Below are positions 5,587 through 13,678 of a DNA stretch of 16,463 nt, one piece after another. Position numbers and translations under genes: made by a program. Below the pieces are notes generated by a model. It had not been told where the DNA came from. It made no database searches and was given only the letters and a program-made list of their open reading frames with translations. Source of the stretch: Betaproteobacteria bacterium UBA2293. Its GTDB lineage: Bacteria > Pseudomonadota > Gammaproteobacteria > Burkholderiales > Rhodocyclaceae. The stretch spans positions 33,449 to 49,911 of the forward strand of contig DDWF01000002.1 in NCBI GenBank assembly GCA_002345845.1. The letters run 5' to 3'. Each line of letters starts with the position of its first letter. Positions within the stretch are counted from its first letter, which is position 1.

Positions 5587-7923
5587 TCAGTTGCCAAACA
5601 TCTTCCTTATTGCGTCGAAGATGGATTTGAGCGGGGACACTTCCACGTCCAGAGCCTTGACCCCGTCATCGCCCTTGAACTCGTCGTAGACCCAGTCGCC
5701 ATCGACGTAGGAGATGCCCGGTGGCGGCTTTCTTTCGCTGGGGGATTTGCCAGACAAGGCCTGGCGCATGTAGTCGATCCAGATCGGCAGCGCCAGGGTC
5801 GCGCCGAATTCCCGGCCGCCCAGCGATTTGGGCTGGTCGTACCCCATCCACGATACCGCCACCAGGTTGCCGGAATAGCCGGCGAACCAGCCATCGACCG
5901 CGTCGCTGGTGGTGCCGGTCTTGCCGGCCAGATCGCTGCGTCCCAGGCGCTGGGAGGCCAGCGCGCCAGTGCCGCTGCTGACCACCTGGCGCAGCATGCT
6001 GTCGATGATGAAGGCGTTGCGGGCGTCGATGGCTCGTTGCGCTTCCTGTCTGGCGGGTGGGGGCGGTGCCTCCCACAGCACCTTGCCGCCGGCGTCGGTG
6101 ATTTTCTCGATCAACCGGGGGGTGACCGTGAAGCCGCCATTGGCGAAGACCGCGTAGGCGCTGGCCATCTGCAGTGGGGTGACCGAGCCGCTACCCAGGA
6201 TCATGGTCAGGTTGGCCGGATGTTTTGCGGCAGCGAAACCGAAGCGTTGCAGATAGTCCTGCGCATATTGCGGCGAGATGGCTTGCAGCAGGCGCACCGC
6301 AACAACGTTCTTCGAGCGGGCCAGAGCCTGGCGCAGGCTGATCGGGCCATCGTAGCCGTCGTCGTTGCGCGGCTCCCAGGGCTCGCCGCCTTCGCCGCCG
6401 GGTAGCGACAGCGGCGCATCGTTCATCAGCGTGGCCGGCGAGAAGCCCTTTTCCAGCGCCGCCGAATAGACGAAGGGCTTGATGATCGATCCCGGCTGGC
6501 GCCAGGCGCTGGTGACGTGGTTGAACTGATTGCGGGAGAAGTCGAAGCCGCCAACCAGCGCCCGGTAGGAACCATCCTCGGCATTCAGGGCGACGAAAGC
6601 GGCGTCGACTTGCGGCATCTGGGCGATAGCCCAACGTCCCTTGCCGTCCTGGCTGACGCGGATCACCGAGCCGACGCGAATCCTGCTATCGATCTTGGCA
6701 TTTGGCTGCAGGGCGCGGGCGGCAAAGCGTAGCCCGTTGCCGGTGATTTCCAGCGTGTCGCCGGAGGCCGGTTCGGCGCGCACGCGCTTGGCGGAGACTT
6801 CGGTGACGACGGCCGCGATCAGGTTGTCGCTGCTGGGATGCCTGGCCAGGATCTGCTCAATGGCGTCCGCCTGCTCGTTCACATTGGTCGGCAGCTCGAC
6901 AAAACCTTCCGGCCCGCGGTAGCCATGGCGCTGATCGTAGGCCAGCACGTTGCGCCGGACCGAGTCGTAGGCGGCGTTCTGCTCGGCCTTGCTGAGCGTG
7001 GTGTAAACGTTGAAACCCTGGGTATAAGTAGCGCCCTGGTACTGCGCATAGAGTTCCTGGCGAACCATCTCGGCGACGTGATCGGCATGTGCTTCGTACT
7101 GCAGGCTGTGGCCGACCTCGAGTGGCTGGGCGACGGCCTCGGCATATTGCGCCTGCGTGATCTTTTCCAGTTGCAGCATGCGCTTCAGCACGAGTTCCTG
7201 GCGGGCCTTGGCGCGTAGCGGATTGACCGCCGGGTTGTGCTTGACCGGGTTTTGCGGGATGCCGGCGAGCATCGCCGCTTCGGCCAGGGTCAGCTCCGGC
7301 AGGCGTTTCTTGAAATAGGTGCGGGCGGCGCTGGTAAAGCCATAGGTGCGCTGGCCGAGGTAGATCTGGTTCATGTAGAGCTCGAGGATCTGGTCCTTGC
7401 TCAGTGCCGATTCGATGCGGTAGGACAGCAGCACCTCGGTCAATTTGCGCGTCAGGGTTTTTTCCTGCGTGAGGAAAAAATTGCGCGCCACCTGCATGGT
7501 GATCGTCGACGCGCCCTGGCGCATGCCGCCGGTCAGGCCGGCCGCCACTGCCCGCGCCACGCCGCGGTAATCGACACCGCCGTGCTCGTAGAAGCGTGCG
7601 TCCTCGATCGCCAGCAGGGCATCCTTCAAGACCGGCGGAATCTCCTGGATCGGCGTGAAGTCCCGGCGTTCTTCGCCGAATTCCCCCAGCAGTGCGCCAT
7701 CGGCCGTAAAAATGCGCAAGGGTATCTTTGGCCGATAGTCGGTGACGACATCGAGTGCCGGCAGCTTGGGCAGGATGCTCACGAGCATGGCGCTGACCAG
7801 CACGAGCGCTGCCAGGACCGCAACGGTGCTCAGCGCCAGCAGGGTGCGCCGCAGGTTGTCGCGGTAATTGGCTGGGGCAAAGGGCAGGGCAAGAAATTTG
7901 ATGACTGTTGCGAAGAAGCTCAC
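5587..7923 (-). CDS. mrcA: Penicillin-binding protein 1A (bifunctional transglycosylase/transpeptidase)
   Basis: A class A PBP that polymerises lipid II and crosslinks peptidoglycan in the periplasm. The 778-residue protein has an N-terminal membrane anchor (about 26-50). Its glycosyltransferase domain has catalytic Glu107 in AIEDARFYEHGGVD and the RQGASTITMQ motif at 135-144. A linker/OB-like region covers roughly 340-430. The transpeptidase domain has the active-site Ser479 in PGSIIKP, SKN at 537-539 and KTGTT at 668-672. Length is normal for PBP1A. The start is a GTG at 7923, with AGGA 7 bases upstream; an in-frame stop lies further up with no better start between. It diverges from the arsR-aas operon and converges with the SCO gene, so it is probably monocistronic. 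Confidence 0.96.
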   Translation of the reverse strand: MSFFATVIKFLALPFAPANYRDNLRRTLLALSTVAVLAALVLVSAMLVSILPKLPALDVVTDYRPKIPLRIFTADGALLGEFGEERRDFTPIQEIPPVLKDALLAIEDARFYEHGGVDYRGVARAVAAGLTGGMRQGASTITMQVARNFFLTQEKTLTRKLTEVLLSYRIESALSKDQILELYMNQIYLGQRTYGFTSAARTYFKKRLPELTLAEAAMLAGIPQNPVKHNPAVNPLRAKARQELVLKRMLQLEKITQAQYAEAVAQPLEVGHSLQYEAHADHVAEMVRQELYAQYQGATYTQGFNVYTTLSKAEQNAAYDSVRRNVLAYDQRHGYRGPEGFVELPTNVNEQADAIEQILARHPSSDNLIAAVVTEVSAKRVRAEPASGDTLEITGNGLRFAARALQPNAKIDSRIRVGSVIRVSQDGKGRWAIAQMPQVDAAFVALNAEDGSYRALVGGFDFSRNQFNHVTSAWRQPGSIIKPFVYSAALEKGFSPATLMNDAPLSLPGGEGGEPWEPRNDDGYDGPISLRQALARSKNVVAVRLLQAISPQYAQDYLQRFGFAAAKHPANLTMILGSGSVTPLQMASAYAVFANGGFTVTPRLIEKITDAGGKVLWEAPPPPARQEAQRAIDARNAFIIDSMLRQVVSSGTGALASQRLGRSDLAGKTGTTSDAVDGWFAGYSGNLVAVSWMGYDQPKSLGGREFGATLALPIWIDYMRQALSGKSPSERKPPPGISYVDGDWVYDEFKGDDGVKALDVEVSPLKSIFDAIRKMFGN

Positions 7924-8036
7924 GCGTTGGTCCTGGCTGAGGCGCCATCTCGGGCGCTTGACGGCGCTGGCAAGCCAGTCACCAAAAGGCGCAGTTTAGC
8001 CGCAACGGCGGACGAGAAAGTTTTTCGGCCAGGTTC

Positions 8037-8066
8037 TTGACTCCGTCATGTCGATATAACTAAAAT
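8037..8066 (+). promoter_or_regulatory. Predicted arsR-aas operon promoter, apparently leaderless
   Basis: TTGACT (8037-8042, 5 of 6 matches) and TAAAAT (8061-8066, 5 of 6) are separated by 18 bases. A start of transcription 7-8 bases after the -10 box falls on or next to the A of the ATG at 8074. No Shine-Dalgarno sequence precedes that ATG. The combination suggests a leaderless mRNA. The -10 box lies in the loop of the inverted repeat at 8046-8077, so a bound repressor would block it. Confidence 0.5.
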
Positions 8067-8077
8067 CATCGACATGA
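8046..8077. promoter_or_regulatory. Perfect 10-bp inverted repeat, probable ArsR autoregulatory operator
   Basis: TCATGTCGAT (8046-8055) and its exact reverse complement ATCGACATGA (8068-8077) flank a 12-base AT-rich spacer. The arm centres are 22 bases apart, about two helical turns, as expected for a dimeric winged-helix protein. The repeat covers the spacer, the -10 box, the presumed transcription start and the ATG of the ArsR-type gene. Autorepression is the natural reading. The arms are seen directly; binding is inferred. Confidence 0.6.
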
Positions 8078-8385
8078 AATCCGACTACAGCCAAACCATC
8101 CCCGCCCAGTGGGCCGTCATGTCCAAGATCTTCGTTGCCCTCGGCGACGAGCATCGCCAGCGCATCCTGCTGCTGTTCGAGCCGGGCGAGCGGCTGAATG
8201 TCGGGCAGATTGCCGAAGTTTCGACGCTGGCGCGGTCGACCGTTTCCCACCATCTGAAAGTTCTCCACGAGTCCGGCGTACTGGCCTCGGAAAAGATCGG
8301 CAAGGAGGTGTGGTTCTGGATTGACCGCCCGGCCCTCGAAAGCACTTTTACCAACGTCCTCGATTATGTCCGGGAGAACACCTGA
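8074..8385 (+). CDS. ArsR-family winged-helix regulator, cysteine-free
   Basis: A 103-residue DNA-binding repressor of the ArsR/SmtB fold. The core is MSKIFVALGDEHRQRILLLF (residues 16-35), then a helix-turn-helix covering GQIAEVSTLARSTVSHHLKVLHESGVLA at about 44-71, and a wing with KIGKEVWFWID. It contains no cysteine and lacks a His/Asp-rich C-terminal helix, so the classical metal sites are not visible and it may sense something other than metal. Its ATG lies inside a perfect inverted repeat and directly after a promoter, implying autoregulation. TGATG joins its stop to the aas start. By position it should control the phospholipid acyltransferase operon downstream. The ligand cannot be read from sequence. 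An internal Met16 is a less likely start. Confidence 0.9.
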   Translation: MKSDYSQTIPAQWAVMSKIFVALGDEHRQRILLLFEPGERLNVGQIAEVSTLARSTVSHHLKVLHESGVLASEKIGKEVWFWIDRPALESTFTNVLDYVRENT

Positions 8386-10526
8386 TGCGTGCCCTGTTGC
8401 GCCCTTTCCTGCGCCTTGTGGCGCGCCTGCTGTTTCGTGTCGATGTGCAATTCCGCCAGTCGGATTTCTCGCACAAGAAGCTGCTCGTCGTTGCCAATCA
8501 CGAGTCTTTTCTCGACGGCCTGCTGCTCGGGCTGTTCCTGCCGATCAATCCGGTCTTCGTCGTGCATACCGGTGTTGCCAACAATTTCTGGTTCCGCCTG
8601 CTGCTGTCGCAGGTGGATTACCTGGCCGTCGATCCGACCAGCCCGATGGCGATGAAGCAGGTCATCCGGCTGATCGAGTCCGGCCGGCCGGTGGTCATCT
8701 TCCCGGAAGGGCGGATCACGCTGACCGGCTCGCTGATGAAGGTCTATGACGGCCCCGCCTTCGTTGCCGCCAAGACCGGGGCAACGGTGATTCCGGTGCG
8801 CCTGGATGGCGCCTCGCGCTCGTATTTCTCGCGCTTGTCCGGCAAGTATCCGAAGGAATTTTTCCCGAAAATCCGCATGATCGTGTTGCCCGAGGCGCAT
8901 TTCCCGATGCCCGAGGCAGCCACCGCCAAGCTGCGTCGGCGCCGGGCCGGCGAGCAGATGCGGCGGTTGATGCAGGAGATGATCTTCGCCTCCCATCCGC
9001 AGCAGACTCTCTACGACGCCCTGTGCGACGCGGCCGAGATCTTCGGGCCGAAGCGGCGGCTGCTCGAGGACATGAAGCAGATCGAGTATTCCTACCGCGA
9101 TCTGATGAAGATGGCGCTGATGCTCGGTCGGCAGATCGAACGCCTGAGCCGGCCGGATGAAAAGGTCGGCCTGCTGCTGCCCAACCTGGTGCCGACGCTC
9201 GGCCTGATCTTCGGCCTGACCGCCCGCCGCCGGGTGCCAGCCATGCTCAACTACACGGCCGGTGTCGATGCCATGCAGGCGGCGTGCGATGCCGCCGAGG
9301 TGCGCTGCATCGTCACCTCGCGCGCCTTCATCGAGCAGGCACGGCTGGCCGACAAGCTGGCCGGTCTGCGCAATGTCGAGCTGCATTACCTGGAGGACAT
9401 CCGCGAGCGCATCAGCCTTGCCGACAAGCTCTGGCTGGTGCTGTGGGCGATCCATTTCCCGCGCGCCTTCGAGCTGCCGGCCTCGCCGGAAGATGCGGCG
9501 GTGGTGCTGTTCACCTCCGGTTCCGAGGGCAAGCCCAAGGGCGTCGTGCTGCCGCACCGGGCGATCCTCGCCAACATTGCACAGATTCGCGCGGTGATCG
9601 ATTTCTCGGTCGATGACAAGGTGTTGAACGCGCTGCCGATCTTCCACAGCTTCGGCCTGACCGCCGGCGCGCTGCTGCCGGTGCTGACCGGCGCCAACCT
9701 CTTCCTCTATCCGTCGCCGCTGCATTACCGGGTGATCCCGGAAGTCGCCTACGACCGCGGCTGCACCGTGCTCTTCGGTACCTCGACCTTCCTCGGCAAT
9801 TACGCCAAGTTCGCCCATCCCTACGATTTCTACCGCCTGCGCTACGTCGTCGCCGGTGCTGAAAAGCTTTCCGAAGCCGTGCGCAACCAGTGGTTCGAGA
9901 AATTTGGCGTGCGCATCTTCGAAGGCTACGGCGCAACTGAAACGGCGCCGGTACTGGCGGTCAATACGCCGATGGCCTACAAGACCGGCACCGTCGGCAA
10001 CCTGCTGCCGGGCATCGAGCACAAGCTGGTGCCGGTGCCCGGAATCGATAACGGTGGCATCCTGCACGTGCGCGGGCCCAACGTCATGGCCGGCTACCTC
10101 AAGGCCGAGCAGCCGGGCGTTTTGCAGCCGCCCGCCTCGGTGGCCGGCGATGGCTGGTACGAAACCGGCGACGTGGTCAATATCGACGACGAGGGCTTCG
10201 TTCGCATCGTCGGCCGGGTCAAGCGCTTCGCCAAGATCGCCGGCGAAATGGTCAGCCTCGAAGTCGTCGAGAAGCTCGCCGTCGCCACGGTGCCGGAAAA
10301 GCAGCACGCGGCATCGAGCCAGCCGGATGAAAGCAAGGGCGAGGCGCTGGTGCTGTTCACCACCGATCCGGCACTCAGTCGCGAGGCGCTGGCGAGCAAA
10401 GCCCGCGAACTCGGCCTGCCGGAATTGGCTGTGCCACGCAAAATCCTCCAGGTTGAAGCCTTGCCGCTGCTCGGCACCGGCAAGATCGACTACGTCACCT
10501 TGAAGCAGATGGCGGAGGCCGCATGA
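8385..10526 (+). CDS. aas: Aas: 2-acyl-glycerophosphoethanolamine acyltransferase / acyl-ACP synthetase
   Basis: The bifunctional inner-membrane enzyme activates free fatty acids onto acyl carrier protein and re-acylates lysophospholipids taken in by LplT. Its 713 residues and domain order match E. coli Aas (719). The N-terminal PlsC-type acyltransferase has NHESFLD at 38-44 (HX4D) and FPEGRITLTGS at 106-116. From about 230 comes an AMP-binding ligase with LFTSGSEGKPKG at 375-386, GYGATE at 514-519, YETGD at 592-596, GRVKRFAKIAGEMVSLE at 610-626 and the catalytic Lys700 in GTGKID. Long stretches agree with remembered E. coli Aas. The start shares a base with the arsR stop (TGATG), and GGGAG lies upstream. 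It overlaps the next gene as well, so the operon is translationally coupled. Confidence 0.95.
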   Translation: MRALLRPFLRLVARLLFRVDVQFRQSDFSHKKLLVVANHESFLDGLLLGLFLPINPVFVVHTGVANNFWFRLLLSQVDYLAVDPTSPMAMKQVIRLIESGRPVVIFPEGRITLTGSLMKVYDGPAFVAAKTGATVIPVRLDGASRSYFSRLSGKYPKEFFPKIRMIVLPEAHFPMPEAATAKLRRRRAGEQMRRLMQEMIFASHPQQTLYDALCDAAEIFGPKRRLLEDMKQIEYSYRDLMKMALMLGRQIERLSRPDEKVGLLLPNLVPTLGLIFGLTARRRVPAMLNYTAGVDAMQAACDAAEVRCIVTSRAFIEQARLADKLAGLRNVELHYLEDIRERISLADKLWLVLWAIHFPRAFELPASPEDAAVVLFTSGSEGKPKGVVLPHRAILANIAQIRAVIDFSVDDKVLNALPIFHSFGLTAGALLPVLTGANLFLYPSPLHYRVIPEVAYDRGCTVLFGTSTFLGNYAKFAHPYDFYRLRYVVAGAEKLSEAVRNQWFEKFGVRIFEGYGATETAPVLAVNTPMAYKTGTVGNLLPGIEHKLVPVPGIDNGGILHVRGPNVMAGYLKAEQPGVLQPPASVAGDGWYETGDVVNIDDEGFVRIVGRVKRFAKIAGEMVSLEVVEKLAVATVPEKQHAASSQPDESKGEALVLFTTDPALSREALASKARELGLPELAVPRKILQVEALPLLGTGKIDYVTLKQMAEAA

Positions 10527-11758
10527 TGGCTTTCAATCCGCAACGCCGCCGCTTGCTTGGGTTCCTTGCCGGTGGCAGCGCCTTGGCCGCCGCTGGCGCG
10601 ACGCTGGCCAGGCCCGTCGTCGTCAATCCCTGCCGGGCGGCGATTCCGGTGCGCTTGCTCGACAGTCCGTGGCTGAAGCAGGCCTGGGCCGGTATCGATC
10701 CAGCCGGGCTGTGGGACTGCCACGTGCATCTGGCCGGGCTGGGTGATGGTGGCAGCGGCATCGAGATCGGGCCGCAACTGTCGTCGCCGTTGCAGCCGGT
10801 GCAGTATGCGCAGCGCCTGTTCTACATGAACGCCGGCTGCGCCCACGATGCGCCGGGCGCCGTCGACGCCGCCTACACGGCGCGTCTGCTCAATTTGTGT
10901 GAGGCGATGCCGGCGGGCTTCAAGGTCATGCTCTTCGCTTTCGAGCGCTTTCACGATGCGGCCGGTCTGGCGCATCCGGAGCATTCGGCCTTTTACGTGC
11001 CGAATGCCTGGGCAGCGAAACTGGCGGGTGAATTTCCGGCGCGTTTCGAGTGGGTGGCCTCGCTGCATCCTTATCACGCGACAGCGGTGGACGATCTCAA
11101 ACAGGCGATTGCCGGCGGCGCCCGTGCAGTCAAGTGGCTGCCGGCAGCGCAGGGCATGGACCCGGCCGATGGCAAGTGCGACGCTTTCTACCGGGTGCTC
11201 GCCGAATCCGGCACGCCGCTGATCGTCCATTGCGGTGAGGAGAAGGCGGTCAAGGGCAGCGACAACAAGGCTTTCGGCAACCCGCTGCGCCTGCGCCGGG
11301 CGCTCGATCTTGGCGTCAAGGTCGTCGTCGCCCATTGCGCGACGATGGGTACCGACCTCGATGACGATGGCACGATGCGTCCCAGTTTCGATCTCTTCCT
11401 CAAGGCCATGGCCGAACCGCGCGCCAAGGGTTTGCTGCACGGTGATGTCTCGGCGATCACGCTGCGCAACCGCCAGCCGGCGGTGATCCGCACCCTGCTC
11501 GAACGCGAAGACTTGCACGATCGCCTGCTGCACGGTTCCGACTATCCGCTGCCGGGTATCCTGCCGCTGATCTCGTCGGCGACGCTGGCCCGTGCCGGGC
11601 TGTTGCCGAAGGCAGCGGTTGCCGATCTCGATGCGCTGCGCGAGCACAACCCGCTGCTCTTCGATTTCGTTCTCAAGCGCCTGCTGACCTGGCAGGGCCA
11701 TTCCTTTTCACAGGCGGTGTTCAACACCCGCCGCATCTTCACGGGCCACCGGTCATGA
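10523..11758 (+). CDS. Tat-exported amidohydrolase-family protein
   Basis: A 411-residue metal-dependent TIM-barrel hydrolase of the amidohydrolase (Amidohydro_2-like) superfamily; the substrate is unknown. The N-terminus has a twin-arginine signal, QRRRLLGFLAGGSALAAAGA at 7-26, indicating folded export to the periplasm. Metal ligands can be traced: DCHVHL (His67 and His69), PLIVHCGEE (His236), VVAHCA (His271) and LLHGSDYPLP (Asp340). GGAGG lies 5 bases before the first of two adjacent ATGs. It overlaps aas by ATGA at its start and the LplT-PlsC gene by ATGA at its end, so it is a fixed member of the lipid operon. A role in hydrolysing a lipid headgroup, acyl-amide or related compound is possible, but this is speculation from context. 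Confidence 0.85.
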   Translation: MMAFNPQRRRLLGFLAGGSALAAAGATLARPVVVNPCRAAIPVRLLDSPWLKQAWAGIDPAGLWDCHVHLAGLGDGGSGIEIGPQLSSPLQPVQYAQRLFYMNAGCAHDAPGAVDAAYTARLLNLCEAMPAGFKVMLFAFERFHDAAGLAHPEHSAFYVPNAWAAKLAGEFPARFEWVASLHPYHATAVDDLKQAIAGGARAVKWLPAAQGMDPADGKCDAFYRVLAESGTPLIVHCGEEKAVKGSDNKAFGNPLRLRRALDLGVKVVVAHCATMGTDLDDDGTMRPSFDLFLKAMAEPRAKGLLHGDVSAITLRNRQPAVIRTLLEREDLHDRLLHGSDYPLPGILPLISSATLARAGLLPKAAVADLDALREHNPLLFDFVLKRLLTWQGHSFSQAVFNTRRIFTGHRS

Positions 11759-13635
11759 GCGGACAATTCGGACTTCTCAAGCAAAAGCGCTTCGCGCCGC
11801 TGTTCGGCACGCAGTTTCTCGGCGCCTTCAACGACAACCTGTACAAGAACGCGCTGGTCGTGCTGTTGACCTTCCAGGCGGCGCAATGGACGACGATCCC
11901 GGTCGAGCTGCTCGGCAATCTGGCGGCCGGACTGTTCATCCTGCCTTTCTTCCTGTTCTCGGCGACCGCCGGGCAACTGGCGGACAAGTACGACAAGGCC
12001 TGGCTGGCCCGGCTTTCCAAGGTGCTGGAAATCGTCATCATGGGCGTTGCCGCCGCCGGTTTCTGGCTGCACAGCCTGAGCTGGCTGCTCGCCGCGCTGT
12101 TTTTGCTCGGGCTGCAATCGACGCTGTTCGGGCCGGTCAAGTATTCAATCCTGCCGCAACACCTGCACGAAGACGAACTGGTCGGCGGCAATGCGCTGAT
12201 CGAGGCCGGCACCTTCGTCTCGATCCTGATCGGCACACTGGCCGGCGGCCTGCTCGCGGGAGCGGTGACGCAGCCGGTGTGGATCGCTGTCGGCGGGCTG
12301 GCCGTGGCCGTGCTCGGCTACTTGTACAGCCGCGGCATTCCCGATGCGCCGCCGCCGGCACCCGAGCTGAAGGTCAACTGGAATCCGCTGACCGAAACCT
12401 GGCGCAGCATCCGCTTTGCCAGCGGCAACCGCACGGTGTTTCTGTCGATCCTCGGCATTTCCTGGTTCTGGCTCTACGGCGCGCTGTTCCTGGCGCAGTT
12501 CCCGGCCTACACAAAGAACGTGCTCGGCGGCGGTGAGTCGATGGTGACGCTGTTGCTGGCCATCTTCACGGTCGGCATCGGCCTCGGCTCGCTGCTCTGC
12601 GAGCGGATGTCCGGCAAGCATGTCGAGATCGGCCTGGTGCCCTTCGGCTCGATCGGTCTGACGCTGTTCGGCCTGGATCTGTACTTTGCCTCGCCAGTCG
12701 GCCTGATCGGCACGACGGCGCATGAGCTGACGGCGCTGCTCAGCCTGCCGGCGATCTGGCGCGTGCTCTTCGACCTGCTGATGATCGGCGTCTTCGGCGG
12801 CTTCTTCATCGTGCCGCTGTACGCGCTGGTGCAGACGCGTTCTGAGGCCAGCCACCGGGCGCGGATCATTGCCGCCAACAACATCGTCAACGCGCTGTTC
12901 ATGGTTGTCGGCGCGCTCGGTGCGGCGGCGGCGTTGGGTGCCGGGTTGTCGATCCCGGCGCTGTTCGGCATCGCCGCGCTGCTCAATGCGGCGGTGGCAG
13001 TGTACATCTACGGGCTGGTGCCGGAATTCCTGCTGCGTTTCGTCGCCTGGCTGCTGGTCAAGGCGGTGTACCGCCTGCGCAGTGAAGGCGTCGAGCACAT
13101 CCCGCTCGACGGGCCGGCGGTGCTCGTTGCCAACCACGTCAGTTTCGCCGACGCGGTCATTCTGATGGGTGCATCGCCGCGGCCGGTGCGCTTCGTCATG
13201 GATTACCGCATCTTTCGCACGCCGGTGCTCGGCTTCGTTTTCCGCCATTGCGGCGCGATCCCGATTGCCTCGGCCAAGGACGACCCGGCGCTGATGGAAA
13301 AGGCCTTCGCCGATGTCTCGGCCGCCCTCGCCAGCGGCGAACTGATCGGCATCTTCCCGGAGGGCGGCATTACCCACGATGGCGAATTGCAGACCTTCCG
13401 CCCGGGTATCGCCCGCATCCTCGCCGCCAACCCGGTGCCGGTGGTGCCGATGGCCTTGTCCGGCCTATGGGGCAGCTATTTTTCGCGCATCGACGGCCAG
13501 GCGATGAAAACGCCGTTCCGCCGTGGGCTGTTCTCGGCCATCGGTCTGCAGGTGGGGGCGCCCCTGCCGCCGGCCGCCGCCACGCCGGAACGGCTGCAGC
13601 AACTGGTTCGTGAGCTGCGCGGCGAGCGCCGTTGA
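11755..13635 (+). CDS. LplT-type lysophospholipid transporter fused to a PlsC-type acyltransferase
   Basis: A 626-residue two-domain membrane protein. Residues 1 to about 425 are a major-facilitator transporter of the LplT type, opening FGLLKQKRFAPLFGTQFLGAFNDN with about twelve helices. LplT flips lysophospholipids inward across the inner membrane. Residues about 435-626 are a PlsC/LPLAT acyltransferase with NHVSFAD (460-466, HX4D) and IFPEGGITHDGELQTFRPG (533-551). In E. coli lplT is a separate gene next to aas. Other bacteria are known with longer MFS-acyltransferase-ligase fusions. Here the transporter carries its own acyltransferase while Aas keeps another, giving the operon two. The start overlaps the amidohydrolase stop, with no strong ribosome site. 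Last gene of the operon. Confidence 0.92.
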   Translation: MSGQFGLLKQKRFAPLFGTQFLGAFNDNLYKNALVVLLTFQAAQWTTIPVELLGNLAAGLFILPFFLFSATAGQLADKYDKAWLARLSKVLEIVIMGVAAAGFWLHSLSWLLAALFLLGLQSTLFGPVKYSILPQHLHEDELVGGNALIEAGTFVSILIGTLAGGLLAGAVTQPVWIAVGGLAVAVLGYLYSRGIPDAPPPAPELKVNWNPLTETWRSIRFASGNRTVFLSILGISWFWLYGALFLAQFPAYTKNVLGGGESMVTLLLAIFTVGIGLGSLLCERMSGKHVEIGLVPFGSIGLTLFGLDLYFASPVGLIGTTAHELTALLSLPAIWRVLFDLLMIGVFGGFFIVPLYALVQTRSEASHRARIIAANNIVNALFMVVGALGAAAALGAGLSIPALFGIAALLNAAVAVYIYGLVPEFLLRFVAWLLVKAVYRLRSEGVEHIPLDGPAVLVANHVSFADAVILMGASPRPVRFVMDYRIFRTPVLGFVFRHCGAIPIASAKDDPALMEKAFADVSAALASGELIGIFPEGGITHDGELQTFRPGIARILAANPVPVVPMALSGLWGSYFSRIDGQAMKTPFRRGLFSAIGLQVGAPLPPAAATPERLQQLVRELRGERR

Positions 13636-13678
13636 GTGGGGGCGCAGTAAAATGAGCGACTTTTCCTGAGTGCCCGCC

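Noticed and set aside
6857..7948. A 363-codon minus-strand frame starting upstream of PBP1A
   Set aside because: It is a shifted frame of the PBP1A gene with Pro/Arg-rich content; the in-frame PBP1A product has all catalytic motifs.
7924..8036. Search for a PBP1A promoter or small gene in the divergent gap
   Set aside because: TAAACT on the minus strand is a poor -10 with no convincing -35 at the right distance; no start codon with a ribosome site opens a credible small gene.
8364..10307. A 647-codon open frame on the minus strand opposite aas
   Set aside because: Its product is rich in Arg, His, Gln and Asp with no domain signal, as expected for the antisense of a GC-rich gene. The plus strand encodes a clear Aas.
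13632..13653. Possible promoter (TTGAGT ... TAAAAT) before the hypothetical gene at 13679
   Set aside because: The spacing is only 10 bases, too short for a sigma70-type promoter.
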